NCBI GenBank assembly: GCA_025331435.1
Contig: JAIWNI010000020.1
Location: forward strand, 296,022-360,021
DNA: 64,000 nt
Direction: 5' to 3'
From: Choanephora cucurbitarum
Lineage: Eukaryota; Mucoromycota; Mucoromycetes; Mucorales; Choanephoraceae
The position numbers and the translations under genes are program-made. The notes below the pieces were generated by a model. It saw only the letters and a program-made list of their open reading frames with translations, was not told the origin of the DNA and ran no database searches. Positions 50,436-61,847 of this stretch are shown piece by piece. Numbering within the stretch: the first letter of the stretch is position 1; each line of letters opens with the position of its first letter.

Positions 50436-51728
50436 GTGACGATTAATAGTCTAATAAACTTTTCCAAATCGGAATTGCATTTTTTACACGATAACATAAT
50501 ATCTGCTACTAACAACGAAATCATCTATTCTCTGGAGGACATTCACGAAGCCCTTTCTCCAGGCAAAAATTCTAGTGTTTATGCGTTGACCCGTGCCACG
50601 AAGGTTAAAGCATTAGACTGACAAGAGTATCTTGAAGCAGTTAGCAAATCGTGCGCTTGAAGTGGGTCGTTTTTAGCTCGAACAAGCAATCTATCACTAT
50701 GGATGTTCACAAAGCTCTTCCAGAGAAGATCAGAATGAGATATTCTGCCAAATTCATCTGTCATCGTAGTGGCAATTATGCTTTTTTTGCCCGTGATGAA
50801 GGCAGACCAACCCAGAAGAAGTCAAAAAGGACTGAATACATTGCTTCCCTTGGCATTAAATGCTACTTCAAGGAAACTGAGGTATATTAATTCATTCCCG
50901 TTATTCAGGAACATGCATTCCATGTTCCTGGCGATCAAGTTGATGATCTTCGTTGTCTTCCCTTTTCAAAAAAATACCTATGGAAGATCCAAAATGATTT
51001 GGAACATAGTTCTGAATCTGCTCGTCAGATCAGAATCAATCTTCTTTGCGAAATGGATAAGTACGGCAGCAAGAATGAAAGAAGATTGAACTACCACAAC
51101 GTTTGGAACTTAATGAACAAGGTACTATCCTTAAATTCTATTTTGTGAGGCTGTCTAATTTAATTTGTTACTTGATAGGTTAATGAGCGTTTCTATCAAT
51201 TGGATAGCGATCACTTCGTCTCGTTTAAGATGTGGGTAGAAACCAAATTTCCAAAAAGAAACTTCTTGATTTTTACTGCCAATCTTTTTGCTTACAGTGG
51301 AAATGACAATCTTTTCGGTCTCGGTTTTTTTTTCGCCTTTGCAACAAACGAAAATGAGAAACGCCATCTCTTTTTGTATGGATGCAACCCATGATGTATC
51401 CCAAGATGTTGATGTTGTTATGTACACCTTGCTAATTCGTGATGAAGAAATTTGCTGTGGTTGGCCTGTTGCATACATGATGACTAACGACCAATCAGTA
51501 GCACCAATTGTTTAATGACTTCGATTTTTGAAGTCTTTTAATGTGTTGGTTGATCCTAAGCAATTCACCATTGATTGTTGCAAGGCTGAAGTTGGGGCTA
51601 TCACCGCAGCCTTTTCTCAAGCCAGCATCCAATACTGTGTCTTTTACGTCTTGCAAGCTTGGGGTAGAAAAATAGACATTGTCTGCAAAGCGCCCGGTGG
51701 TGTCCCTGCCGAAAACAAGCTTCTTTGA
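50436..51728 (+). pseudogene. Mutator-like (MULE) transposase remnant
   Basis: Several frames together read like a Mucorales MULE transposase: QEHAFHVPGDQVDDLRCLPFSKKYL, then NYHNVWNLMNK joined across a 57-bp intron to VNERFYQLDSDHFVSF, then MRNAISFCMDATHDVSQDVDVVMYTLLIRDEEICCGWPVAYMMTNDQSVAPI, and FTIDCCKAEVGAI. The first Asp (CMDATH) and the second (TIDCCKAE) of the DDE triad are visible. The C/H motif reads YCVFYVLQAW, where a His is usual. Frame changes near 50890, 51340 and 51515 break it. No terminal inverted repeats were located. Confidence 0.65.
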
Positions 51729-51833
51729 ACTGCCATACGTTGTGCTCTTTCGGGGATAGTTTATGAAAATGATTTGGAGATATTTCACCAAAAAATTAAT
51801 TAGTTTGTTGTAGACTACGCCTCTCAAGTTGAG

Positions 51834-52680
51834 TTAACCGGCTATCTCAAGAGAATCTGGTTTTATGAAAAAGTCTAGGCCTATAATAGAGAGAGGAGAG
51901 ACTCTTTTTTGTAAAGAAACCTCTTGAGCGTGTCGACGGAGACCCGTAGAAGCCATGTTAACCGCTGTAGCTGAAAGGAAAGAAATATCACCAAAGACGA
52001 ACAACCAGTGACAACACCAAACAGCTTGAAGCATGGAGGTAAATACAACAAACGGATCACTGCAAAACGAGGTCTTTATCAAATGTGGCAGGTGGAGATT
52101 GAAGAGCGCCGCTTTAAGTGCCTGAGTGGAGAACGAAATGACAAAATGCACTGACCACAGTTCTTCCCAAACAGGTAATTCTCTCTCGCATCCATAGAGG
52201 AAATGCTTCATGGAATCAGTCTTCTGAGAGCATAAGGCACAAACAGTGTTAGTAATGGCTGAAAGGAAGCCATACAGGATCTAAAAATATAATCTAAATC
52301 AGTTGATATATTGAAGAGTTAAAGGAGCCAAAAGACAGTCATCAGCTGCATGAATTTGAATCGCAAGAAGCAGTCACCCAGCTATGGAATAACAATGAAC
52401 ACCATCACTTATTTATTCAGTTTAATTCCCTCTCTCAACTGTTGACTACTTCATAACTTTCTACACGCTACTTTCGAATGCCAATAAAACAAACATCAAC
52501 TCTACTGGTTTTGTGCTTTTTGCAACGAATTTGGTCCATCCCACAGAACATCCATAACTTAAGCAGACTTCTTGCGAAGAAATCTCTTCACTCACTTCCA
52601 AGCTCAGGTTGCGTGGATTCAGTCTATATCCAGCAAAAGTCAACGCAAATAACCGGGTTCATTGTATACTGAGCAATGAA
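51834..52680 (-). pseudogene. LINE-type reverse transcriptase C-terminal remnant
   Basis: Read leftward, a broken frame gives LTFAGYRLNPRNLSLEVSEEISSQ... and then TVCALCSQKTDSMKHFLYGCERELPVWEELW (52150-52240). The C-x2-C...H...C knuckle followed by W is typical of the tail of non-LTR retrotransposon RTs. The rest (SDPFVVFTSMLQAVWCCHWLFVFGD) fits the region after it. No RT catalytic core is present in the window, so this is a 5'-truncated, decayed copy. Confidence 0.5.
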
Positions 52681-53076
52681 CAGTACATGCTAAACCCTGT
52701 TATTGTTGAGCATCTTCTACTTGAACCTCGTTGTCCACTTGGTTGCAAGGGCTTGATCTGCAGAGACGGCAAGAGAAGGCTACTTTAGACGCGTCTACCA
52801 TAGAAAGGCCGCATTAACGGAGTTTGAAAGTAAATCTATCTGGAAATAGAGACTTTCACAGATCTTATATTTATTAATTCTTCACATCATAAACACAAAT
52901 CATAAAATATCTCTTTACAACCAAGGTTAGTATCTAATCGAACAATAGAGCTACAATGATCTAATTTTTTTGTACAGCTGTAGTAAATTTCTTGGTAGAG
53001 AGAAAAAATGCCAACGAAATTGCTCATTTCAGCAATTTCATAAAAAAAAAACTACGCGCAGCTCGAAGTCAAGACA

Positions 53077-54786
53077 ATGAATGACAAAGAGAAGAAATTT
53101 CTCATCAGAGAGTTCAGAAGACAATCCATCGTAGTTGGAGTTAAAGCCGTAAGTAGCTTTCATTATCAATACGTCATCGTAACAGTTTGTTGTAGTCCTT
53201 TTTGGATGTCGTGTCGGAAGAAGATCAGGTAAGCTACCAAATAAATACACATTGATAAACATCCAGCAAGATCACTGATTTTTCAATGCATAACAAATAA
53301 GCCTTTGTGTGTTTCTACTTCAAGTAGAAAAGCTAGGATTATTTACTTTGGTGATAAGGAAGTTCCTGCACGTCTAATCAAGGTAAACATAGTCTCGCTT
53401 TTACTGTGCGTGTATGTATTGCTTAAATAACATTGGCGCCATTGTTTTTTATTAGTGGACAATCAAAGAAGCTGATGTTTCAGCAAAGATCTTGTTGCTG
53501 CGACAAAGAGTGTTGGAACTTGCTGGGGAGGGTCAAACGTTGACCAATCACCATTTTTTGTATGTATTTGTTTGGATGATCTCGCTGCGCAAATTAATTT
53601 GTTATTATAGGTTGTTGAACTATATAGTTTATTTCGACAGTGAGCTCTTGATTTTGCATGGCTTGGGCTTGGAGGACAAGCAGAGCGAAGTAAAAAAGAG
53701 CATGAGTAGAAAAAAGTTTGGTCACTCTTGTAGTGATGACTTGATGCTTCTTTGTCGCTGGCTATTGAAGGTGAATTTTATATTCCTCAGTTATTTTTAT
53801 TGTATGCTTATTTCTTTTTGTGTAAAAAAAAATAGAAAGTTGATGATGATGATGAAGAAGAAGACAGCTTCAAGGTGATCTTGATGAGAAAGAAGATAGA
53901 TGCCATGACCAAGAAAGAAGATGAAAAGTTGCTTTTGTTGAATCTTTTCGACATTTTTCTTAAAAAGGTGTCTTGCCTAAGTGTTTTGACGGAACAAAGC
54001 TATATCGAGTCAACTCTTTTACATCTCTTGGAGACCTTCTTCAATGGCATTCCCAGAAATGAGCACTTGAGTGTCAGAGGCCGGCTTGAACGCCTTCCCG
54101 AGGGTTCCGATCTTTCGTTACCAATCGACAACAACACAAGAGTATCGTCTTCCAAAAAGAGATCCTTTGCTTCTTCCTCTTCACCCTCTCCTTCTTGGTT
54201 CTCTCTCATTCCAGACTATTTGCTCAAAGTCGTGTCTGAAGGTGAGAAGTTTGACATTCTGGCTGTTGAAGTCAAAAAACCCAAGGCAAAGGCCTCACAG
54301 ATTGTGAACGATACATCAAAACTTGGCAATATTCTCAAGCTGATGCTTGATCGCTTGGCTCTCTTTGGTGTCCCTTCCCCTGTTGTTTGCGGTCTTGTTG
54401 ACGACGGTGAAATGATTACCACGTATAAAATGACTATTGAACAAGAAGGTCGCTACGACTTGGTAGAGCTTGGTTCTTTCCGTGGCATTCGTTGTGTGGA
54501 TGATTTGTTGCGTCTTCCCCTCATTATAGAATACTTCCAACAATTGAAGGTAAAAGTACAGACGTCTTAGAGATAGCATTCAACTAATTGCTTTTTTTTT
54601 TAGAACATTGTTCTTTTCATGAAAGAGGTGATCCGAGTCACTAGATTCAAAGAAAAATTACTGGTCCCTTTTGTATCCTTCTCCCTGTTCCTGTTGAATG
54701 GTTGTGGCCCTCTTTTGAATACCCTAACCTCGAGGCTTCAAATAAGAGATAAAAGTGAATCTTTCTTATTCTGTTTTTCATTATAA
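53077..54786 (+). CDS. Multi-exon protein of unknown function with PD-(D/E)XK-like signature
   Basis: Exons join in phase 0: MNDKEKKFLIREFRRQSIVVGVKA, SFLDVVSEEDQ, PLCVSTSSRKARIIYFGDKEVPARLIK, WTIKEADVSAKILLLRQRVLELAGEGQTLTNHHFL, LLNYIVYFDSELLILHGLGLEDKQSEV...CRWLLK, KVDDDDEEEDSFK and the long exon to 54549. The middle of the long exon has DYLLKVVSEGEKFDILAVEVKKPKA, where D...(x)...ExK resembles a PD-(D/E)XK nuclease core, then KLGNILKLMLDRLALFGVPSPVVCGLVDDGEMITTYKM. I do not recognise a named family, and similar hypothetical proteins are probably repeated in these genomes. The last exon (from 54604) and the end at 54786 are uncertain. An RT fragment follows on the same strand. Whether this is a host or a mobile-element gene is open. 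Confidence 0.55.
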
Positions 54787-55819
54787 TATAAATATCCATT
54801 ATGTATTGCTCTTCTGCTTTTAGTCAATCAATTGAATCAACATTGTTGTTAAGCTTTTGTACCGTGAGAGTCTTTTTTCGCATGCTTTAATCACATGAAG
54901 CGACCTGGAAGAATGTTGTTAAAGAGTGATAGTAGTGGCCTACTTACAGTCTTAGTTGAAACTCGTCTTGCCGTCTACTGTCTTGCCCCAGGAAAAAAAA
55001 ATAGACGGCGACGCAAAAGAAGTGTCGTCCAAGGCAATCAAACTTTCGGTCAGTGCTAGATATATGAGAGATGAAGACGATGAGGAAGGAAAAGACTCTT
55101 CGTCAGTCCCACACAATTGAAAAAGATCCAAAAGACTTGTTTTGAAGAATCAGTCATCTGAAAATCAATTACGTGGAAATTTTGGTAGAGGTCGACCTGA
55201 TGGACACAACCACAGAGGAGAATACAATGGATTGACCCCCCCCCCTTGTTTTTTCTAGCAAGTCGACAGGCAGAGTAGGCTCACCATCGAAGCCCCAGCA
55301 GTCGTCAAGCATAGGCAAAAGCAATTGCAATCAGCTGCTCTGAAAGATCCAATTCAAAAAAAAAAAAAAAAACTCACAAAATAAAACAATCGAAAAACTG
55401 AAACTACTAGAAATAACATATGCTCAATATTACTGGATGGGATTGCACCAGGAGAGTGCTTGAAAAGCTTTATTCACAACTAGAAAAAGAAGATACACCA
55501 TCAATGGTCCTTGTCCGTTATAAAGGAAGGGTAAAGATTCAATTCCAACAACATCCTGTGCCATGGAAATTGAAATCAACGATGTTAGGAGAGACATACC
55601 AGTCAGTGGTGAATGCAGCAGTGATCTCATTCTTGAAGTCAGAAGTGATCAAGAGAGCATCCAATCAGGACGGCCAATAGTTGTCCAACCGATTTGCAAT
55701 TCAAGAGCCAAACAAGGTCCGCCCTATCCTAGATTGCAGAAAGATCAACCACTCTATACAGTGCCATCGTTTCAAAATGAAAGACGTACCAGCACCAACT
55801 TCAACAGTGTGCAAAAGAA
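53662..55819 (+). repeat. Inverted duplication, copy B (partner at 37037-39183)
   Basis: Nearly identical reverse complement of copy A, 14.5 kb away. Here the coding gene continues without break to the left of 53662, so this copy shows the ancestral junction. On the right, homology stops at 55819 after gtgcaaaagaa, apart from an 11-nt shared tttcacaaaag a little further on. Confidence 0.9.
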
Positions 55820-55917
55820 CTTCAGTGTTTCACAAAAGAAAGATCTGTCCATACTTTGATCCTTTTTGTAATGCTGTCTCTACTACAAATACCTTCTGCT
55901 TACTCAAAGCTATTTAG
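55420..55917 (+). pseudogene. Reverse-transcriptase fragment (retroelement remnant), copy B
   Basis: Same content as copy A: an 86-codon frame ending at a TAG (55678), directly followed in frame by FAIQEPNKVRPILDCRKINHSIQCHRFKMKDVP. The downstream sequence diverges (SVFHKRKICPYFDPFCNA). No YxDD catalytic box is visible. Probably a DIRS/Ty3-like pol start. Confidence 0.7.
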
Positions 55918-56433
55918 AGCTCTAGGCAGGGTTGAGGCCTTGCTGACGACTGCTCCATGATTACCATTAAACTCCATCTTCATGTTCTTATGGGATGTCT
56001 ATCTACATGGTATTTCTAAAGTAAGGTTCTACAGTTTGGTAATTCGACTGGATGTCACTCCACAGCAGCATTTGTCCGGGTTGTACTAATCAGTTTCAAG
56101 AGTAAAAGCGGATATTTGTTTCCTTCACTCATTATTTGTCTTTTCGACATACTCTAGACACACCTTATCACTCTATATTTAATCAAGATTCTTGTAATTC
56201 AGACACTTGGCTTATCTGAAAGTATTTATTTAGACAAACTAAAATTCAGATTCGTATTCTTTTATGATTATGTTTTCTTACAAACCTATTGATACGTGCA
56301 AGATTAGCTATTCAGTTATAAATCGTCTTATCTCTTTCTTCTTCTTTTCTTTGAGACACTAACAAAAAGTTGATTTCAACATCTAAAAAGTGTAAGAAGA
56401 ACGCTGTATCGAGAATAGGTGGATATTGGTTCA
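55918..56433. other. Intergenic region before the repeat array
   Basis: AT-rich; nothing is recognised. Confidence 0.4.
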
Positions 56434-56762
56434 ATGCATGGCTACACCAAGTCATACTCTCAATGAGAGCCCCCCTGGGAGGGATGCATATGAACAATAT
56501 CCAAGAAAAGTAGACAACACCTTCGATGTAAGGCTACACCAAGTCATACTCTCAATGAGAGCCCCCCTGGGAGGGTTACAAAGAAGCTGGTCTGAGCATC
56601 AGTAAAGTGCAAGAAAGACTTCTCTCATGCATGGCTACACCAAGTCATACTCTCAATGAGAGCCCCCCTGGGAGGGATGCATGTTCAAAAACCAAAAAAC
56701 ACCTTCGATGTAAGGCTACACCAAGTCATACTCTCAATGAGAGCCCCCCTGGGAGGGTTACA
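56434..56762 (+). repeat. Four-copy structured repeat array with conserved 44-nt core
   Basis: Cores at 56440-56483, 56532-56575, 56633-56676 and 56714-56757 are identical, starting ggctacacc and ending ctgggaggg, with an internal ctctc/gagag hairpin. Copies 1 and 3 are flanked by atgcat on both sides (self-complementary). Copies 2 and 4 are flanked by tgtaa and ttaca, extended outward by cttc/gaag. Arm sequences differ but pairing is kept, so a stem closing the core is likely. Core spacings are 92, 101 and 81 bp, so the reading frame is not kept. After copies 2 and 4 a second small hairpin (ctgat or ctggt with atcag) follows. The array forms two AB dimers of about 190 bp. Function unknown; it suits a structured RNA better than a coding repeat. 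Confidence 0.85.
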
Positions 56763-56964
56763 GAGAAGCTGATCTTGGCATCAGTAAGACGCAAAAAAAA
56801 ATTCTTGACATGTTTCGAAAAAGAATGGTAGAGATATATTCCTAAAAACGACTTTTTTTTTTGAATAGTGACTACTCCATGAGAAATGGAGTTACAAGGG
56901 TCTAACTACCATGAGTGGATAGCATTTTGTTTCATCTTCTCTAAAAAAAAAGTTACGAAATAAA

Positions 56965-57363
56965 ATGTTAACATCAACCAAAACCTTCGATTGCTCCAAA
57001 TTCTCAGATGAAATCTACAAGCTTATGAGCCATGTTTATAGTATCATGAAAGATGATCAGTTGAATGTACCTTCGATGAAGCTAAAGAGCAAGTGTGAGC
57101 GTCTTGCTGAACTTCTCAACAATGCATATAACGCTGCATAAAAGATCGTTCATATGTGTAATAGCCCCTCGGTAGTTTCCGAAAAGAAGAAGAGAGGCCC
57201 TCATTTCAAGACTCTTTTAACGGAATATGTTTTGGCCGTAAAGGACACTCTTACATTGAACAAAAAAAAACGGCAGAAAAACACTGTCAAGTCAACTAGA
57301 AACAAACTTCATGACATCCATGACCTTGGACGTTCTAACGCTACCCTTCTCAGACACTTATAA
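56965..57363 (+). pseudogene. Small open reading frame with in-frame stop, unknown
   Basis: MLTSTKTFDCSKFSDEIYKLMSHVYSIMK...NNAYNAA reaches a TAA near 57139. The same frame then continues KIVHMCNSPSVVSEKKKRGPHFKTLLTEYVLAVKDTLTLNKKKRQ to 57363. Lys-rich and helical; no family recognised. It may be a decayed mobile-element gene or a two-part gene. Confidence 0.35.
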
Positions 57364-57730
57364 GTCTCAAATATAACAAGTGATAGAAAAAATACCATAC
57401 ACGACTATGTCACAGAAAACTTAAAGAAAACCTCTCTGAAAGCCAAAAATCTCATCTTTTGTTAATCTGGAAGAAGCCTCTTCAGCAATGCGTCAAATAC
57501 TATGGTGGCTTAATTGAAAAATGTAAAGAACAAGAGATGAACGTTGATTAAAAAAATTATTATTTTTGAAAAACACAACTCTGAAAATGTATAGTAATGA
57601 AGTGAGATGAATATAAGAACTGATGACATTTACGTAAATCCGCCAGTATGAGCTTTCGAATGGTAGTAATTTCATTAAAATTGAATAAGTGCAACTCGAG
57701 GAAATCAAAAACGGATGAGGAAAAATATTA

Positions 57731-58430
57731 GTGAATAGATCTCTAAAAGAAAGTCTCCCCCTCCATCTTTGGAACTACCTCAAAGCCAACACAAGTAAGG
57801 TTCATCAATACGTCTTTCAACCGCAAATGCAGTTTGGGTCCTTTACTGAGAGAGGAACACAAGGTAAACTGATTAATTTAGTGCATAATGCAATTCTTAC
57901 TCTGTACATATACATATTAGAATCTCTTTTGCAATGTTGCCCTACAAATAGACACAGCCAATTTTACATTGCTAATCGCCATTCAATTCTTCAACACATA
58001 GTATGTAGAATGTGTTTCCATGTATTTCAAAGCATAACAACCATGCAAAAAACGCTTAACAAGCTCAACCATGGCATCAGGCTAGCACAACAGCTACACG
58101 AAGAACTTGACAACTGATCAAGGTATGACTCAAGGGGCACAAATGGTTCTATAAGAAGAGCAGCTACAGCAACTACAACAAAAATCTATAAATCAACAAG
58201 AAGAACTTTTCATACAATCAGCTCGAGATGCGAAATATATCGTGCGTACTTTGACAAAAGTAACAGACTTGCAAGAACATGTTGCTTTTGATCACCAGTC
58301 GACCATACGTGTACTTTAATCTTAGCAGCAACAATTCAGATAAGAATGTTACAGCTAGATAATAAACGAAATCAACAGTATTCACAGACTAGCAATCAAG
58401 CTACAGATTGAATAATAACTGATCAATGGA
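57731..58430 (+). pseudogene. Gag-like Gln-rich coiled-coil ORF, decayed
   Basis: A 128-codon frame (HLWNYLKANTSKVHQYVF...NKLNHGIRLAQQLHEELDN) ends at 58117. One frame over, the text continues as TDQGMTQGAQMVL-stop-EEQLQQLQQKSINQQEELFIQSARDAKYIVRTLTKVTDLQEH, with later stops at 58317-58330 and 58411-58430. Many of the stops are TAA or TAG inside Gln-rich runs, as if CAA/CAG had changed to TAA/TAG. A coiled-coil gag of a retroelement is a reasonable guess, not a firm one. Confidence 0.35.
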
Positions 58431-59017
58431 TAAGACAACTAAAAGCAGTTGAGGCAAAATATACTAAGCTTTTTTCAACAGAGGAAAATCATCAGTTAAC
58501 AACCAAGTGTTGTGGATTGTTAGTTGACATGTTGTTTATCTTGTAACACTGGAACAGAGTTGTGAAGCTGCTATAGACATTAGGAGAATACTAGTCGAAT
58601 ACATCTGCTCGGTTATGATCTTGTCTTGCGGCCTGCAGCATTAAGAAAAGGTCAACAAGACTAGTCTGTCTATCATGCGATTTGTTTCGCCTATTAGAAC
58701 CGAGAGGTAAGATTCTGCATTTAGATATTTGGTAGTCACATCTAGCTTTTATTGGGGGAAATTAAGCAGGTTCAAAGAATGTAATTGTTGCTAAAAAAGA
58801 AAAAAGAAGCAACAGAAAGTTGTAAACTGAAATAAAACACTCTTCTCACCCTCTCGTTTTTTTTTTTTATTAATTATTTGCTTCCTCTTTTGTTTCATTA
58901 CTACTTGCTCCTTTTTTTTTCTGCCGACTTGTTTATAAGAATACAAAAGAAAAGGGGGGAAAAGGTCATCTCGACTATTAGACAAATTATATATATTTAT
59001 TGAAACACACAATACAC
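58431..59017. other. Intergenic, upstream of PAK kinase gene
   Basis: Decayed element DNA passing into T-rich tracts (58855-58920) before the kinase start. No gene is seen. Confidence 0.4.
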
Positions 59018-61515
59018 ATGTCTTCACCAAGCGATCCTAATGGTAGCCTTCACCGATCCTTATCGAGTCATCTCCAAAGACTAAATATGCGTACACCATC
59101 CGATAACTCACCTGATATTCCCGAGACAGGTATATATATATATATATCTGCTTTTGATAGCTCTGTTGTGGCAGCTAATAAGTGTATGTTTGCCTCCTTT
59201 TTTTTTAAATTTTGTATAAATACATATTCATAGGACGCAAATCATCACACCCTACACAACAGCCTTCATTTCTTTCAAGAACATTATCTTCAAAGCGTGA
59301 TCGATCTAACTCAGTAGGCAAGAGCCGACCTTCACCACCTCTACCGCATACAACATCCTCACCCTTATTGATGCGCGCACAGAGTGAGAGATCAACACCA
59401 ACCACACAACTTCAAATGAAATACACACCTAGTAACATCAACGATGAAGATGATGATGGAATTGCTGCCATACAAAGTCTCCCCAGTGGAGCTTTTGGTA
59501 AAGCAAGAGATCGATCAACTTTCAAAGGTGTCTTTGATAAGTTTGTAGGCAGCTTTAATGGTAAGTCAAGATGTTTGTGTATGAATGCTCGACTCATTAT
59601 CGCAAATGGTCTGTAGATCTCATAAACAAAGATAAGCAATCCAGCAATGAACAAGAAAAAGAGATGGAAATTTCAGGTCCATATAACGCAAAGCATGTTA
59701 CACATGTCGGCTTTAATTCAAGCACAGGCGAATTTACTGGTTTACCTCAAGAGTGGCAGACACTTTTACAACACAGTGGTATTTCCAAAGTAGAACAATA
59801 CCAAAACCCGCAGGTAAATCGATAGATACATTTATATGATGTTGGTACACAGCTTGAATGACAAGCTTTTATTTATCAGGCTGTATTGGATGCCATTGGA
59901 TTTTATCAAGAAAATCGTGATCATGATGAATCTGTTTATCATAAAATGGAAAAAGCCCACGCGTTGAATGATGATTTATCAAGCAACAAACTGACTCCGC
60001 AATACGAAGAAGACGAATTTGGTCAAGAACCTCATCGACCAGAATACAAGGTAAATGGAAGAGAAATCATTAAATCTCGATACTGACCTTTTGTTTTTAG
60101 AAACCAACATCAAGTACCCAAGAACAATGTAAGTATTGTCTATTTGTAATATTAGGAAGCAATTTGTTCTGACTTTTTTTTTTTTTGTTATTCGTCCAAA
60201 GTGTATCATATTCAACAAAAGCAACAACAGTATGAACAATATCAGCGTCAGTTACAACTTCAATTACAACAAGAGCGTTTACTATATGAAAGCGCCTCAC
60301 CTACATCGCATGCTGCGCGTGATTATGATATCAAGCGCAAATTAAGCGCCAAGCAGCGCGAGAGACATGAAGACCCCTCTTCTCCTACCAAGCCATCAAC
60401 GGCAGCATCATTACCCAACACTCAAAATACATCTGCTCTTACGGGATCGCCAGGCACAGTGAAGCAACGTGTTAAGGAACGTAAGCATCAGATGAAGGAC
60501 GCTGAAGTAATTGCCAAGTTGCGCACCATTTGTACAGAGGCCGACCCTAGTCTTGTCTATAGTAACATGCGCAAGATTGGTCAAGGTGCCTCTGGTGGTG
60601 TTTATATTGCTTACTCAGATGCTAGCGATTTCCCTGTGGCTATCAAGCAGATGAACCTGGAACAACAACCAAAGAAGGAACTGATTATTAACGAAATCTT
60701 AGTTATGAAGGAAAGCAAACACAAGAACATCGTCAATTTCATCGATTCATACTTGTGGAGAGGCGATCTTTGGGTCATTATGGAATATATGGAAGGTGGT
60801 AGTTTGACTGATGTGGTGACAAACAACATGATGATGGAAGGTCAAATCGCTGCTGTGTGTTACGAAGTACTAGAGGGCCTCCAACATTTGCACTCGAAAG
60901 GTGTAATCCATCGCGATATCAAGAGTGACAACATTCTGTTGAGTCTTTATGGTGACATCAAACTTAGTGAGTTGTCTATGATCATCATTCATCAAACTGA
61001 TATTGAACTCACCCGTTTATCATAGCTGATTTTGGTTTTTGTGCGCAATTAAATGAAATGCAAGCGAAACGTACTACTATGGTTGGCACACCTTATTGGG
61101 TAAAGAGAATTTGCTTCATAGATCCTAAAACATCATTCTCATCTCATTTTCTTGTCTTTCTTACTAGATGGCTCCTGAAGTAGTGACGCGTAAGGAATAT
61201 GGTCCTAAGGTAGATATCTGGTCTTTAGGTATCATGGCTATCGAAATGGTAGAAGGCGAACCTCCATATTTGAATGAAAACCCTCTTCGTGCGCTCTATT
61301 TGATTGCCAATAATGGTACACCCAAACTTCAAAACCCTGAAGCACTTTCACCTATATTTAGAGACTTTCTAGCCAAGTGTTTAGAAGTCGAGGTAGATAA
61401 GAGACCTTCTGCCTCGGAAATGTTAGAACATCCCTTCTTGCGTTTAGCAGATCCACTACCATCCCTCTCTCCTCTCATTAGAGCTGCCCGCGACGCTGTT
61501 CGAAGAGAAGAGTAA
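59018..61515 (+). CDS. p21-activated (PAK/STE20) protein kinase
   Basis: Ser/Thr kinase activated by Cdc42/Rac GTPases, controlling polarity and MAPK signalling. Start [23 protein letters not shown]; a Ser/Pro-rich region; then the CRIB domain [26 protein letters not shown] (about 59670-59750) and a Gln-rich coiled region. The kinase domain runs from [18 protein letters not shown] (glycine loop), VAIKQMNL (catalytic Lys), [13 protein letters not shown] (catalytic loop), ADFGFCAQL (DFG) and MVGTPYWMAPEVV (activation loop end) to [14 protein letters not shown]. No PH domain is visible, so it is Ste20/Pak1-like rather than Cla4-like. Eight or so introns; the DFG exon joins across 60966-61024. 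Ends [16 protein letters not shown] tail at 61515. Complete. Confidence 0.93.
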
Positions 61516-61847
61516 AAAAAACTCTTCTTTCCTCTTTATTTGTGCTTTTAATTATTAAACAAAAAATTATATATTTATTCAATTTTCTTTATTATCATGT
61601 CTTTACCCATCGTTTGTCCCGACCTAAATGAAGTAGGATCTCTTACATAGCCCAAAACCTGTTTCTTACTCAAGTACTATATTGTAGCTCGCTCAGGTGA
61701 TTGGCCCTGTAGCTGGACTTGACTCCAGTAAGGTATTTGGAAAGGAAAAAAAAAGAAAAGAGTGTTATGCTGATCTACCAAAAAAACTAGCCATCACGCT
61801 CTTTATGTGACAACATATTTGATGTACAACGAGGAGAACTTCGAGAA
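61516..61847. other. Intergenic region
   Basis: 3' region of the kinase gene. An open stretch CDNIFDVQRGELREV (about 61805-61850) extends the next frame upstream without an ATG. Confidence 0.35.

Noticed and set aside
56434..56762. CRISPR array
   Set aside because: Repeats of 44 nt with uneven spacers in a eukaryotic genome, alternating arm types, spacers that are themselves partly repeated, and no cas genes.
56607..56831. Protein-coding reading of the array (ATPSHTLNESPPGR units)
   Set aside because: Only copies 3 and 4 share a frame; spacings of 92 and 101 bp shift the others, and pairing arms explain conservation better.
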